Of a stretch of DNA of 64,000 nucleotides, positions 25,192-34,690 are shown one piece after another. The DNA lies in the NCBI RefSeq assembly GCF_964033635.1, contig NZ_OZ035533.1, positions 6,714,473-6,778,472 of the forward strand, in the 5' to 3' direction. A model generated the notes under the pieces. That model was not told where the DNA came from, did no database searches, and saw only the letters and a program-made list of their open reading frames with translations. Both the position numbers and the translations under genes were made by a program. Positions within the stretch are counted from its first letter, which is position 1. The number at the start of each line of letters is the position of its first letter. This DNA is from Chitinophaga sp. MM2321 (GTDB lineage Bacteria; Bacteroidota; Bacteroidia; Chitinophagales; Chitinophagaceae).

Positions 25192-28071
25192 TTAAATTCC
25201 CAGCTCCTTTTTGAGGAATCTGGCAGTATGGCTGTCTTTACAGGTGCTGATCTGTTCGGGTGTACCGGTACATAAAATGGTACCGCCACCACCACCGCCT
25301 TCAGGACCCAGGTCTATTACATAATCTGCCATCTTGATGACGTCGAGATTATGTTCTATCACCAATACCGTATTGCCGCGGTCTACCAGTTTGTTCAACA
25401 CTTTCAGCAGCAGTAAAATATCCTGGAAATGTAAACCTGTAGTAGGTTCGTCGAGGATATAGATGGTTTTGCCGGTATCTTTTTTAGAGAGTTCGGTGGC
25501 CAGTTTTACACGCTGCGCTTCTCCACCGGAGAGGGTTACAGCAGATTGACCCAGGGTGATATATCCCAGGCCCACATCCTGCAGTGTTTTTATTTTCCGG
25601 TAGATCCAGGGTACTGCCTGGAAAAATTCTACGGCCTCGTCTACCGTCATATCCAGTACATCGGAGATCGATTTTCCTTTGTAACGGATCTCTAGTGTTT
25701 CCCGGTTGTAGCGGCGACCATTACATTTTTCACAGTGCACATATACATCGGGGAGGAAGTTCATTTCTATGACGCGCATGCCGCCGCCTTCACAAACATC
25801 ACAGCGGCCGGTTTTTACATTGAAAGAAAAACGACCTGCATTGTAGCCCCTGATCTTGGCTTCCGGTACCATCGCAAACAGGGTGCGTATATCCGTAAAG
25901 AAGCCACAATAGGTAGCCGGATTGCTGCGCGGGGTGCGGCCTATGGGCGACTGGTCTATCTCAATGACTTTATCTATATGCTCCAGCCCTTTAATGCTTT
26001 TGTAGGGCATGGGCACCATTTTGGAGTCATAGGCATGTTTAGACAGAATGGGGTACAGTGTTTCGTTGATCAGGGTAGACTTACCGCTGCCGGAAACACC
26101 TGTTACACAGATGAAAGTGCCCAGTGGCAGTTTCACGTTTACATTCTTCAGGTTGTTGCCGGAAGCGCCTTTCAGCTCAAGGCTGTTGCCATTGCCTTTG
26201 CGGCGTTCGGCAGGAACGGGCACGGCGCGTTTACCGTTGAGGTAACCGGCGGTGGGTGTATTCAGTTTCAGGATCTCTTTGGGGGTACCTTGTGCAATGA
26301 TTTGTCCGCCGTGTACGCCGGCGCCGGGGCCTATGTCCACGAGGTGATCTGCACTCAGCATAATATCTTTATCGTGTTCTACAACAATTACGGTGTTCCC
26401 CATTTCCCGGAGGTTGCGCAGGGCTGCTATCAGCTGCATGTTATCGCGCTGATGCAGGCCGATGCTGGGCTCATCAAGAATATAGGTGATGCCCATCAGC
26501 TGGGAACCTATCTGTGTGGCCAGCCGGATGCGCTGCGATTCGCCACCGCTGAGGGTCCTGGTGGGCCGGTTCAGGGTGAGGTAGCTGAGTCCTACATTTA
26601 GCAGGAAGCCAAGCCGCTCGCGGATTTCCTTCAGGATATCTTTGGCGATAAGGTTCTGTTTCTTTTCCAGTCTGTCTTCCACGTGCAGGAACCAGTCGGC
26701 TAGTTTGTCGAGATCCATATTTCCCAGTTCGGAAATATTTTTATCATCTACCTTAAAAAACAAACTTTCTTTCTTCAGCCGGGTGCCATTACATTCCGGG
26801 CAGGTGCTGAGTTGCATAAAGCCTTCGGCCCAGTTGCGCACATGATCGGAAGAAGTATCGTTGAAATAGCGGCGTACCATGTTTACCACACCTTCATATT
26901 CGGTGGAATACTGGCTGCCGTCGCCGTTTTGCTCAAAGGCCATATCAACTTCCAGCTTACCGTTTTCATCGCCAAACAACAGTACGTTGCGGGCTTTTTC
27001 GGGGATGGAAGAAATAGGGGAAGTGAGTGAGAATTTATATTTTTTTGCGAGTTGCTGTACCTGTTTAAATGTAAAGGTGTCGCGGGCTTCGCCGAGAGGG
27101 GCCAGTCCGCCGTCGTTGATAGACACGCTTTCATCGGGGATGACCGCGTCCATATTGATCTGGTAGATGGTGCCCAGCCCTTTACACCGCGGACACGCGC
27201 CATAGGGCGAGTTGAAAGAGAAGGTGTTGGGAGATGGCTCTTCGTAGGAAAGGCCGGTATCTTCACACATCAACTGTTTGCTGTACTGGCTTACCTTGTT
27301 GGTATCATTATCCATGATAAACAGGAGGCCCTTGCCCATGGTGAGCGCCTTTTGTACGCTCTGGCTGATGCGGGTACGTGCATCGTCCTGCACCTGGATA
27401 CGGTCTATCACCAGTTCTATGTCGTGGATCTTGTAGCGGTCTACCTGCATTCTTTCTTTGAGGTCCTGTATTTCCCCATCCACGCGCACTTTCACGTAAC
27501 CCTGTTTGCGTACCTGTTCAAACAGTTCGCGGTAATGGCCTTTACGGCCACGTACCAGCGGCGCCAGTATAACGAGTTTCTTTTTATTATAATTTTTGAA
27601 GAGATGATCCAGTATTTCTTCTTCCGAGAAGCGCGTCATGCGCTTATTGGTATTGTAAGAATAGGCCAGTCCCGCGCGGGCATACAGCAACCGGAGGAAA
27701 TCATATATTTCCGTGATGGTACCTACGGTAGAGCGGGGATTTTTATTGGTGGTTTTCTGTTCAATAGAAATAACGGGAGAAAGACCGGTGATTTTATCTA
27801 CATCGGGTCTTTCCATATCGCCGATAAACTGACGGGCATAAGCAGAAAAACTCTCCATATAACGGCGTTGTCCTTCTGCATAAATTGTATCAAATGCCAG
27901 TGATGATTTGCCACTTCCACTGATACCGGTGATCACCACGAGTTTATTTTTGGGCAACAGCAGGTCCAGGTTTTTCAGGTTATGCTCCCGTGCGCCAAAT
28001 ACAGCTATCTGGTCATCTGCAGTGGCTTCTGGAGCGGGAGCAGCGGGTACATTCTCTTTTTTCTTTGCCAT
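25192..28071 (-). CDS. uvrA: Excinuclease ABC subunit A
   Basis: 959 residues, full length. Two ABC modules are present: Walker A GISGSGKSSLAF and GVSGSGKSTLIN, signatures LSGGESQRIRLATQ and LSGGEAQRVKLATELSK, and Walker B ILDEPSIGLHQRDN and ILDEPTTGLHFQD. The zinc fingers include CPRCKGLG and CPECNG in the first half and CDVCEGGG plus CEKCNGRRYN in the second. It finds bulky DNA lesions and loads UvrB. The neighbouring genes are not related to repair. A single arm of the palindrome family lies in its upstream region. Confidence 0.98.
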   Translation of the reverse strand: MAKKKENVPAAPAPEATADDQIAVFGAREHNLKNLDLLLPKNKLVVITGISGSGKSSLAFDTIYAEGQRRYMESFSAYARQFIGDMERPDVDKITGLSPVISIEQKTTNKNPRSTVGTITEIYDFLRLLYARAGLAYSYNTNKRMTRFSEEEILDHLFKNYNKKKLVILAPLVRGRKGHYRELFEQVRKQGYVKVRVDGEIQDLKERMQVDRYKIHDIELVIDRIQVQDDARTRISQSVQKALTMGKGLLFIMDNDTNKVSQYSKQLMCEDTGLSYEEPSPNTFSFNSPYGACPRCKGLGTIYQINMDAVIPDESVSINDGGLAPLGEARDTFTFKQVQQLAKKYKFSLTSPISSIPEKARNVLLFGDENGKLEVDMAFEQNGDGSQYSTEYEGVVNMVRRYFNDTSSDHVRNWAEGFMQLSTCPECNGTRLKKESLFFKVDDKNISELGNMDLDKLADWFLHVEDRLEKKQNLIAKDILKEIRERLGFLLNVGLSYLTLNRPTRTLSGGESQRIRLATQIGSQLMGITYILDEPSIGLHQRDNMQLIAALRNLREMGNTVIVVEHDKDIMLSADHLVDIGPGAGVHGGQIIAQGTPKEILKLNTPTAGYLNGKRAVPVPAERRKGNGNSLELKGASGNNLKNVNVKLPLGTFICVTGVSGSGKSTLINETLYPILSKHAYDSKMVPMPYKSIKGLEHIDKVIEIDQSPIGRTPRSNPATYCGFFTDIRTLFAMVPEAKIRGYNAGRFSFNVKTGRCDVCEGGGMRVIEMNFLPDVYVHCEKCNGRRYNRETLEIRYKGKSISDVLDMTVDEAVEFFQAVPWIYRKIKTLQDVGLGYITLGQSAVTLSGGEAQRVKLATELSKKDTGKTIYILDEPTTGLHFQDILLLLKVLNKLVDRGNTVLVIEHNLDVIKMADYVIDLGPEGGGGGGTILCTGTPEQISTCKDSHTARFLKKELGI

Positions 28072-28108
28072 AGTAATAAACTACTAAGCTACGTGATAAT
28101 TACGAATT

Positions 28109-28148
28109 GGACCAGGATTTATGAGATTGATATGATTACCAGGATGGG
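28109..28148 (+). repeat. Unpaired arm of the palindrome family
   Basis: The segment begins GGACCAGGATTTATGAG and ends ACCAGGATGGG, close to the left arm of copies A and D. No complementary arm follows, so no hairpin forms. It lies between uvrA and fabF. Confidence 0.6.
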
Positions 28149-28181
28149 TGCAGGAGGTGTGAAAAGTTGGTGAAATAACGG

Positions 28182-28218
28182 AAGATGCCTGTTCCTTTTA
28201 AGTGGGAACAGGCATCTT
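28182..28218. terminator. Hairpin downstream of fabF
   Basis: A perfect 14-bp stem (28182-28195 with 28205-28218) and a 9-base loop. It lies about 70 bases after the fabF stop codon. The T-run is weak on both strands. Confidence 0.65.
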
Positions 28219-28284
28219 AAATTTTATTGAGATATTTATTTTTTCCTGGTAATAATTTTTCTTATTTCAGGGAAATCATATCCA

Positions 28285-29547
28285 TTAAGATTTATATTTC
28301 TTGAATACCACAATGGCATTGTGTCCGCCAAAACCGAAAGTATTACTCATGGCAATGTTTACAACACGTTGCTGTGCTTTGCCCAGGGTGAGGTTCAGGT
28401 TAGTGGGAATACCTTCGCCGAGGGAAAGGGTATTGATGGTAGGCGGAATGATGTCTTCCTGGGTAGCTTTGATACACGCAATGGCTTCAATAGCGCCCGC
28501 AGCGCCCAACAGGTGACCTGTCATGGATTTGGTAGCACTGATATTGAGTTTGGGTGTATGGTCGCCAAATGCGGCTACAATTGCTTTCAGCTCACTCAGG
28601 TCACCAACCGGTGTGGAAGTGGTGTGTGAGTTGATATAATCTACATCTGTAGGGGTAATTTCAGCATCTTCCAGTGCCTGTTCCATACCTAATCTTGCGC
28701 CCATGCCTTCCGGATGGGTAGCCGTAAGATGGTAGGCATCGCAGGTCATGGCACCGCCGATCATTTCGCCGTAGATGGTAGCACCTCTGGCAACAGCATG
28801 TTCATATTCTTCCAGGATGATAGCACCGGCGCCTTCTCCCATTACAAAACCATCACGTAGTGCATCAAATGGGCGGGAAGCATGTTCTGCATCATCGTTG
28901 CGGGTAGATAATGCTTTTAATGCGTTGAATCCTGCAATACCTGCACGGGTAACCGGTGCTTCGGAGCCACCGGCAACGATCGCATTGGCTTTACCAAGAC
29001 GGATGTAGTTGAACGCATCTACCAGTGCACTTGTAGAAGAGGCACAGGCGGAAACAGTACAGAAGTTAACCCCCATAAAGCCATATTTCATAGCTATCTG
29101 GCCGGCAGCGATATCGCAGATTAATTTAGGAATAAAGAACGGATTGAATTTAGGAACAAAATTAGCCTGTGTAAATTCCACGATCTGTTCTTCAAACGTG
29201 AGCATACCACCGTTACCGGAAGCCCAGATCACGCCTATTTTAGTTTTATCTATCCCTTCTTTATCGAGGCCGGCATGTTGTACTGCTTCCTGCGCAGCCA
29301 CCATAGCATACTGCGTGAAGCAATCCATTTTGCGGGCTTCTTTCTTTTCCATATATTTTTCTACATCAAATCCTTTGACTTCACAGGCAAATTTTGTTTT
29401 GAACTCTGTGGTGTCAAATTTAGTGATGGGGCCGGCGCCACCGACACCTGCCTTCAAGTTGTTCCAAAAAGTTTCTACATCATTCCCGATAGGTGTTAAT
29501 GCTCCCAATCCGGTAACCACAACCCTTTTCAGTGTAACAGTACGCAT
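28285..29547 (-). CDS. fabF: Beta-ketoacyl-ACP synthase II
   Basis: 420 residues, normal for FabF. The Cys-His-His triad is present: Cys168 in VSACASSTSA, and His in NSHTTSTPVGD and MTGHLLGAAGA. The first His block reads NSHTTST where NAHGTST is more usual. The N-terminus (KRVVVTGLGALTPIGND) and C-terminus (NTFGFGGHNAIVVFKK) are typical. It condenses malonyl-ACP with acyl-ACP in fatty acid elongation. The acpP and rnc genes often found beside fabF are not in the flanking DNA. A perfect -10 box lies 32 bases upstream of its start codon. Confidence 0.95.
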   Translation of the reverse strand: MRTVTLKRVVVTGLGALTPIGNDVETFWNNLKAGVGGAGPITKFDTTEFKTKFACEVKGFDVEKYMEKKEARKMDCFTQYAMVAAQEAVQHAGLDKEGIDKTKIGVIWASGNGGMLTFEEQIVEFTQANFVPKFNPFFIPKLICDIAAGQIAMKYGFMGVNFCTVSACASSTSALVDAFNYIRLGKANAIVAGGSEAPVTRAGIAGFNALKALSTRNDDAEHASRPFDALRDGFVMGEGAGAIILEEYEHAVARGATIYGEMIGGAMTCDAYHLTATHPEGMGARLGMEQALEDAEITPTDVDYINSHTTSTPVGDLSELKAIVAAFGDHTPKLNISATKSMTGHLLGAAGAIEAIACIKATQEDIIPPTINTLSLGEGIPTNLNLTLGKAQQRVVNIAMSNTFGFGGHNAIVVFKKYKS

Positions 29548-29578
29548 ATTTTTTACTTTAATAAAAAAAGTTAGAGCG

Positions 29579-29586
29579 CAAATTTA
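29579..29586 (-). promoter_or_regulatory. -10 element of fabF
   Basis: Read on the minus strand this is TAAATTTG, a perfect TAnnTTTG, 32 bases from the ATG at 29547. No clear -33 box is seen. Confidence 0.6.
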
Positions 29587-29747
29587 GTTACTTATTGTTA
29601 TGAATATGCATATTCATTAAGATAATATAATATAACTTTCCGCGGACGGCCTGAAATGTAGTATGGACGGGCATTTTGACGAGCATCACTACCATTATAA
29701 GATATGATAGTGTTATAAAGTGTAAAAAAAATATGATATGGAGATGA

Positions 29748-30821
29748 TCAGGCTGCCGCTACCACCGGTGACGCTGGTGTGGAGATGATCCGCCTGGTAC
29801 GTTGTTTCAGGAAAGAAATAACTTCCGCATCTGTTTGAAACCGGTCGCCGATATTTACAAAATGCTTTGCCAGCAAGTCATACCGCTTACCCATCAGGTA
29901 GGCCCATACATGCAGAAAGTGAATGCCGTCAAATACAATCGCATCGTTGCTGATGTATTCAGCCAGTGTTTCCCGGAAAAATACCGGGTGTTCGGTCCAG
30001 TGCATATTGGGTTTCACATGATGACTGATGTGATAACCATCATTCCAGCATTTATGATTGTATTTGGTATTGATACAGGTAATGCTGTTTTTATAAGGGT
30101 TGTCTGGTTCTGTGGCACTGATAAACGCGTGCTGTGCCCAGTTTCCCACCATCATGATAACGCGGGAAATAGCATAGGGCAGGATGAACACCACTAAGGT
30201 TGCCGGGAAGTTGATGAAGGATAAACCAATACAGGCAGCTATAAATAGCAGCTCTCCCCTTACCAGCCGTACAAACAGTTTGCTCCTTTTTTTACGGAGA
30301 TGATAGCGTGCGAGGTTATATACGCCCACTACCACAAAACTGCCCAGGTAATTGGCGAAGCTGCGGATAGAGTCGCGCTGAAACGCCATGGTGGAGCTTT
30401 CATCTTCCGGCATATTGTTCTCCGGATGATGCATGCCAATATGGTGCGTATAGTAGGTTTCCGGTGTTTGACCAAAGAGCGGGCCTATAAACCAGGGGAG
30501 ATAATTATTAAGAAGATGGTATTTTTTTTCAAAGAAAACACGATGACTGGTACAGTGGAGCATCAGTCCGAACGGACCTTTGAAAGTAAGGTTGTTAAGA
30601 AACTGGTAGGCAATGGCAGCAGCCCACCAGATCCAGTTATTAACGCCGGGCCAGTAAAGGATGATAGCCAACGGCCATAAAGTGAAAGTGATTTGCAGCG
30701 TTAAGTACACAAATGGCAGATCGCGCTCGTCTTTGATCATGGACTTGAAAAGTCTGTCTAGGTATGTTTCCTGTGCTGATTTTACAAAAACAGGATCAGA
30801 AAGTTGGGAAAAATGCTTCAT
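29748..30821 (-). CDS. Membrane fatty acid desaturase
   Basis: 357 residues with the three histidine boxes of the desaturase family (HCTSHR, HHIGMHH, HISHH), which hold the di-iron centre, and about four transmembrane helices (for example LQITFTLWPLAIILYWPG and WIWWAAAIAYQFL). It would put double bonds into membrane acyl chains, or hydroxylate another lipid. The C-terminus is soluble. It is divergent from the lacI-type gene across 250 bp and is not in an obvious operon. The substrate position is unknown. Confidence 0.88.
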   Translation of the reverse strand: MKHFSQLSDPVFVKSAQETYLDRLFKSMIKDERDLPFVYLTLQITFTLWPLAIILYWPGVNNWIWWAAAIAYQFLNNLTFKGPFGLMLHCTSHRVFFEKKYHLLNNYLPWFIGPLFGQTPETYYTHHIGMHHPENNMPEDESSTMAFQRDSIRSFANYLGSFVVVGVYNLARYHLRKKRSKLFVRLVRGELLFIAACIGLSFINFPATLVVFILPYAISRVIMMVGNWAQHAFISATEPDNPYKNSITCINTKYNHKCWNDGYHISHHVKPNMHWTEHPVFFRETLAEYISNDAIVFDGIHFLHVWAYLMGKRYDLLAKHFVNIGDRFQTDAEVISFLKQRTRRIISTPASPVVAAA

Positions 30822-30901
30822 AGTCTGTCTGTCTAAATTTGTCTGCTGTACTGGATACAGGTAGTTTAATGCTCCGTTGTATTATATAATAACGCGTGGT
30901 T

Positions 30902-30921
30902 TAACAGAATATTTCCTGTTA
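30902..30921. promoter_or_regulatory. Inverted repeat between the desaturase and lacI-type genes
   Basis: TAACAG (30902-30907) and CTGTTA (30916-30921) are exact inverted copies with an 8-base spacer. A further CTGTTA lies at 30962-30967. It could be an operator in this divergent region. Which regulator would bind it is unknown. Confidence 0.35.
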
Positions 30922-31071
30922 GCCTAAGATAACCAATTTGTTCCTTTTTTATATGAATTAACTGTTATTTTGTATTTTCCACTACAATGCCCTTCAAATA
31001 AAGTTCCGGCAAATCCAAATGCGTACACGAAGAAATACGCAGGAGCACCAATCAAATATTAAAATATACCC

Positions 31072-32088
31072 ATGAAGAGACTCACCCTGAAGGATGTTGC
31101 TAAAATGGCCGGTGTGGCGCCATCTACGGTATCCTTTGTATTGAATGGAAAAGGTAAACAAATGCGGATCCGCGATGAAGTAGCCGCCAAAATTCTGAAA
31201 GTGGTGGAAAAATCCGGTTATGAACCTCATCGTGTAGCGGTAAATCTCCGTACCGGCCAGTCCAAAACCCTTGGACTGATCGTAGAGAGTATTTCAGGAA
31301 GTTTTTTTGCCAGTCTCGCTAAAACCATCGAAACGGAAGCGGAGCTGATGGGTTATAACGTGGTGTATTGCAGTACAGAGAATAATGCACAGAAAGGAAG
31401 TGAATTGATACACATGTTGGGCCGGCAGATGGTAGATGGCTACCTGATCACCCCAGCACCAGGTATGGAAAAAGAAATCCAGCAGCTGGTACAGCATCAT
31501 AAGCCGGTAGTGCTGATGGATAGTTACTTTCCGGCTATCAAGGCGCCTTATGTACTGATCGATAATTTCGACGGGGTGCAACAGGGAATGGAACACCTGA
31601 TCAAAAAAAGGTTTACAAAAATTGCTTTTGTTACGGTAGATGTTAAGCTGATTCAATTGGAGGAGCGCCTCCGTGGCTATATGAGCAGTATGAAACAGCA
31701 TGGCATTCCCGTAAAAAAGAAATATATCCACCGGGTAGATTACCACAAACCCCGGGAAGAATCTTTACAGGAGCTGCAACGCTTTATAGGAGACAACCCT
31801 GATCTGGAAGCTGTTTTCTTTGCCACCAATTACCTGGGCATCATGGGGCTGGAGGTACTGGCTAAGCTGGGGTTGAAAATGCCGGACGATCTGGCAGTGA
31901 TTTGTTTTGATGACCAGGACATTTTCAGGCTTTATCCTCCCGGTATATCTGTGATAGAGCAGCCTATTGAAGGCATTGCAAAAGCGGCTATCGCCCTGCT
32001 GATGCACCAGCTGGGGAAGGATAAGGGTCCGCTCACGGAAATGGCGGTGGAATTGCCGGGAAAACTGATCCTGCGGGGATCTGCCTGA
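31072..32088 (+). CDS. LacI family transcriptional regulator
   Basis: 338 residues. The helix-turn-helix is at 4-25 (LTLKDVAKMAGVAPSTVSFVL), followed by the hinge helix (LRTGQSKTLGLIV) and a periplasmic-binding-protein-like sensor domain that likely binds a sugar. The C-terminal half contains PDDLAVICFDDQDIFRLYPPGISVIEQP, typical of the family. The two GH92 genes follow on the same strand, so they are its likely targets. A small hairpin with a T-run ends this gene, so the GH92 genes have their own promoter. Confidence 0.92.
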   Translation: MKRLTLKDVAKMAGVAPSTVSFVLNGKGKQMRIRDEVAAKILKVVEKSGYEPHRVAVNLRTGQSKTLGLIVESISGSFFASLAKTIETEAELMGYNVVYCSTENNAQKGSELIHMLGRQMVDGYLITPAPGMEKEIQQLVQHHKPVVLMDSYFPAIKAPYVLIDNFDGVQQGMEHLIKKRFTKIAFVTVDVKLIQLEERLRGYMSSMKQHGIPVKKKYIHRVDYHKPREESLQELQRFIGDNPDLEAVFFATNYLGIMGLEVLAKLGLKMPDDLAVICFDDQDIFRLYPPGISVIEQPIEGIAKAAIALLMHQLGKDKGPLTEMAVELPGKLILRGSA

Positions 32089-32204
32089 CGGTGACGCGGT
32101 TTCGCTACCACTCTTGCGCCTTTACAGCAACATTTGCGTGTAGGGTGGTTGCCGGTTGTAAAAAAAGTGACCGATCCTTGCAATAGATCCGAAAATATTT
32201 ATAC

Positions 32205-32277
32205 ATTTAGCATTCATCAGGTGAAAAAGAGCGGGAAAGGATTCGCAGAATCTTTTTTTTTGATACTTATGCTAAAT
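32205..32277. promoter_or_regulatory. Split inverted repeat before the GH92 genes
   Basis: ATTTAGCAT (32205-32213) and ATGCTAAAT (32269-32277) are exact inverted copies 55 bases apart, flanking the lacI terminator. Possible operator half sites or chance; the evidence is weak. Confidence 0.25.
32236..32260 (+). terminator. Terminator of the lacI-type gene
   Basis: A short stem (32236-32244 with 32248-32256, one G-T pair) with a GCA loop, running into an uninterrupted T-run of nine. Confidence 0.7.
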
Positions 32278-32322
32278 CGATTTTCTACTATTTGAACCTT
32301 AGTTTTTATTTAATAATACATC

Positions 32323-34614
32323 ATGAAAAAAGTTGGATTGTTGGCAGCTGCTTTACTTTGTATATATGGCGCACAAAGCCAGACAGTAAATAAAGTAACT
32401 GATCCGGTAGAATGGGTAAATACCTTGATGGGGACAGATTCAAAAGTGAGCCTGTCCAATGGTAATACCTATCCTGCCATCGCCCTGCCCTGGGGTATGA
32501 ATTTCTGGATGCCCCAAACCAATACCATGGGCAACGGTTGGGCGTATCAATATACCGCTGATAAAATCAGGGGCTTTAAACAAACACACCAACCTTCTCC
32601 CTGGATCAACGACTATGGCCAGTTTGCCATTATGCCCGTTACCGGGAAAGCTAAGTTTGACCAGCTGTCACGCGCCAGCTGGTTCTCCCATAAAACAGAA
32701 ATAGCCAAACCATATTATTACAGTGTATACCTCGCTGATCCGGATGTGACCACGGAAATCACACCTACAGAAAGAGCGGCACAATTGCGGTTCACCTATC
32801 CGGCTACAGACAGCGCATTTGTAGTAGTAGATGCATTTGATAAAGGTTCCTATATTAAAATATTACCGGAAGAAAGAAAGATCATCGGCTATACCACCAA
32901 AAACAGCGGCGGTGTACCAGCTAATTTTAAAAACTACTTCGTTATTTACTTCGATAAGCCTTTCACCGTAGCCAGCGCCTGGCGCGATTCTACGCTGATG
33001 AGCGGGAAACTGGAACTCCAGGCTGATCATACCGGCGCTATCGTGGGATTCAAAACAACAAAAGGAGAAAAAGTAGTGCTGAAAGCAGCATCTTCCTTTA
33101 TCAGTTTTGAACAGGCAGAATTAAACCTGCAACGTGAAATAGGTAAAGATGCTTTTGACGTTACCCGTCAGAAAGCAAAAGATGTATGGAATAAGGAACT
33201 GGGCAGACTGTCCGTAGAAGGTGGTTCTTCTGAACAGGTGAGTACTTTCTATTCTTCTTTGTACCGTACCATGCTGTTCCCGCGCAAGTTTTATGAATAC
33301 AACGCGAAAAACGAAATCGTACACTACAGCCCTTTCAACGGAGAGGTATTACCGGGCTATATGTTTACCGACAATGGTTTCTGGGATACTTTCCGCGCAG
33401 TGCATCCCTTCTTTACCCTCATGTATCCATCATTAAGTTCACATATCATGGAAGGCCTGGCCAATGCCTATAAGGAAAGCGGATGGCTGCCGGAATGGGC
33501 TAGTCCAGGTCACCGTGATTGTATGATCGGCTCCAACTCTGCCTCGCTGATTGCAGACGCTTACCTGAAAGGAATCCGTGGATATGATATCAACACGCTG
33601 TATGAGGGTATCCTGAAAAATTCAGAAAATGAAGGCCCGTTAACCTCTGTAGGCAGGGCTGGTGTGAAGTATTATAATACACTCGGCTATGTTCCCTACG
33701 ATGTGAATGTGAATGAAAATGCCGCCCGTACACTGGAATACGCCTACGATGACTTTACCATCTACGAGCTGGCAAAGGCGCTGAAAAGACCTAAAGCAGA
33801 AATTGAACGTTTTGAAAAACGTTCACAGAACTACCGCAACCTGTTTGATCCTGAAACAAAACTGATGCGCGGTAAAAATAAAGATGGCAAATTCCAGACA
33901 CCCTTCAATCCTTTCAAATGGGGCGATGCCTTTACGGAAGGAAACAGCTGGCACTATACCTGGTCCGTGTTTCAGGATATCCAGGGGTTGTCTGACCTCA
34001 TGGGTGGCAAAGAAATGTTTGTCAATATGCTGGACTCAGTTTTCAAAATGCCGCCTGTATATGATGAAAGCTACTACGGCACTGTTATCCATGAAATAAG
34101 GGAAATGCAGATCATGAACATGGGCCAGTATGCGCATGGCAACCAACCCATTCAGCACATGATCTATCTTTATAACTATGGTGGCCAGCCCTGGAAAACA
34201 CAGTACTGGGTCCGCCAGGTGATGAATAACCTGTACAAGGCAACACCGGATGGTTATTGTGGTGATGAAGACAATGGTCAAACCTCTGCCTGGTATGTAT
34301 TCTCTGCCATGGGATTCTATCCTGTTACACCCGGTACCCAACAGTATGTATTGGGAGCGCCGCTGTTCTCCAGGCTCACCATGACCCTCGAAGATGGTAA
34401 GAAAATGGTGATAGATGCACCAGGCAACAGTGATAAAAACCTGTATGTACAAAGCGCGTCTTTAAACGGACAAGCTTATACGAAAAACTGGATCAGTCAC
34501 CAGGATTTGCAGAAAGGCGGTAAGCTGGTATTCAAAATGGGCGCCACTCCTGAGAAGTCAAGAGGTACGCAGCCATCGGCTTTCCCGTATTCCTATTCTA
34601 CAGCCAATAAATAA
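32323..34614 (+). CDS. GH92 family protein with Gln in place of the catalytic Glu
   Basis: 763 residues with a signal peptide (about 1-20, ending GAQSQ). The GH92 fold is complete: the N-terminal beta-sandwich (VNTLMGTDSKVSLSNGNTYPAIALPWGMNFW) and the alpha/alpha barrel (NGFWDTFRAVHPF, EGNSWHYTWSV). The Asp-rich base motif GDEDNGQTSAWY is present. The general-acid block, normally HGNEPSHH, reads HGNQPIQH, with Gln608 where Glu is expected. From family knowledge, a Glu-to-Gln change at this site occurs in a mannosyl-phosphate-cleaving GH92, which needs no acid. It may therefore act on mannose phosphodiesters or other activated substrates, or be a weak enzyme. A canonical paralogue follows. Confidence 0.92.
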   Translation: MKKVGLLAAALLCIYGAQSQTVNKVTDPVEWVNTLMGTDSKVSLSNGNTYPAIALPWGMNFWMPQTNTMGNGWAYQYTADKIRGFKQTHQPSPWINDYGQFAIMPVTGKAKFDQLSRASWFSHKTEIAKPYYYSVYLADPDVTTEITPTERAAQLRFTYPATDSAFVVVDAFDKGSYIKILPEERKIIGYTTKNSGGVPANFKNYFVIYFDKPFTVASAWRDSTLMSGKLELQADHTGAIVGFKTTKGEKVVLKAASSFISFEQAELNLQREIGKDAFDVTRQKAKDVWNKELGRLSVEGGSSEQVSTFYSSLYRTMLFPRKFYEYNAKNEIVHYSPFNGEVLPGYMFTDNGFWDTFRAVHPFFTLMYPSLSSHIMEGLANAYKESGWLPEWASPGHRDCMIGSNSASLIADAYLKGIRGYDINTLYEGILKNSENEGPLTSVGRAGVKYYNTLGYVPYDVNVNENAARTLEYAYDDFTIYELAKALKRPKAEIERFEKRSQNYRNLFDPETKLMRGKNKDGKFQTPFNPFKWGDAFTEGNSWHYTWSVFQDIQGLSDLMGGKEMFVNMLDSVFKMPPVYDESYYGTVIHEIREMQIMNMGQYAHGNQPIQHMIYLYNYGGQPWKTQYWVRQVMNNLYKATPDGYCGDEDNGQTSAWYVFSAMGFYPVTPGTQQYVLGAPLFSRLTMTLEDGKKMVIDAPGNSDKNLYVQSASLNGQAYTKNWISHQDLQKGGKLVFKMGATPEKSRGTQPSAFPYSYSTANK

Positions 34615-34623
34615 GATAAAATA

Positions 34624-34672
34624 CCCGGCCCTCTTCAAACTTCGCCCTGCGTGAGGTTTGGAGGGGGCCGGG
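34624..34672 (+). terminator. Intercistronic hairpin between the GH92 genes
   Basis: A GC-rich stem of 17 positions (34624-34640 with 34656-34672), including some G-T pairs, and a 15-base loop. It starts 10 bases after the first stop codon and ends 19 bases before the next start. Only a weak T-run follows, so it may attenuate or stabilise the transcript rather than end it. Confidence 0.6.
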
Positions 34673-34690
34673 GACTTTAAAATACCCATC

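Noticed and set aside
25735..26601. A 288-codon frame antisense to uvrA, and another at 27052-27903
   Set aside because: uvrA is complete on the other strand with all motifs; these are shadows.
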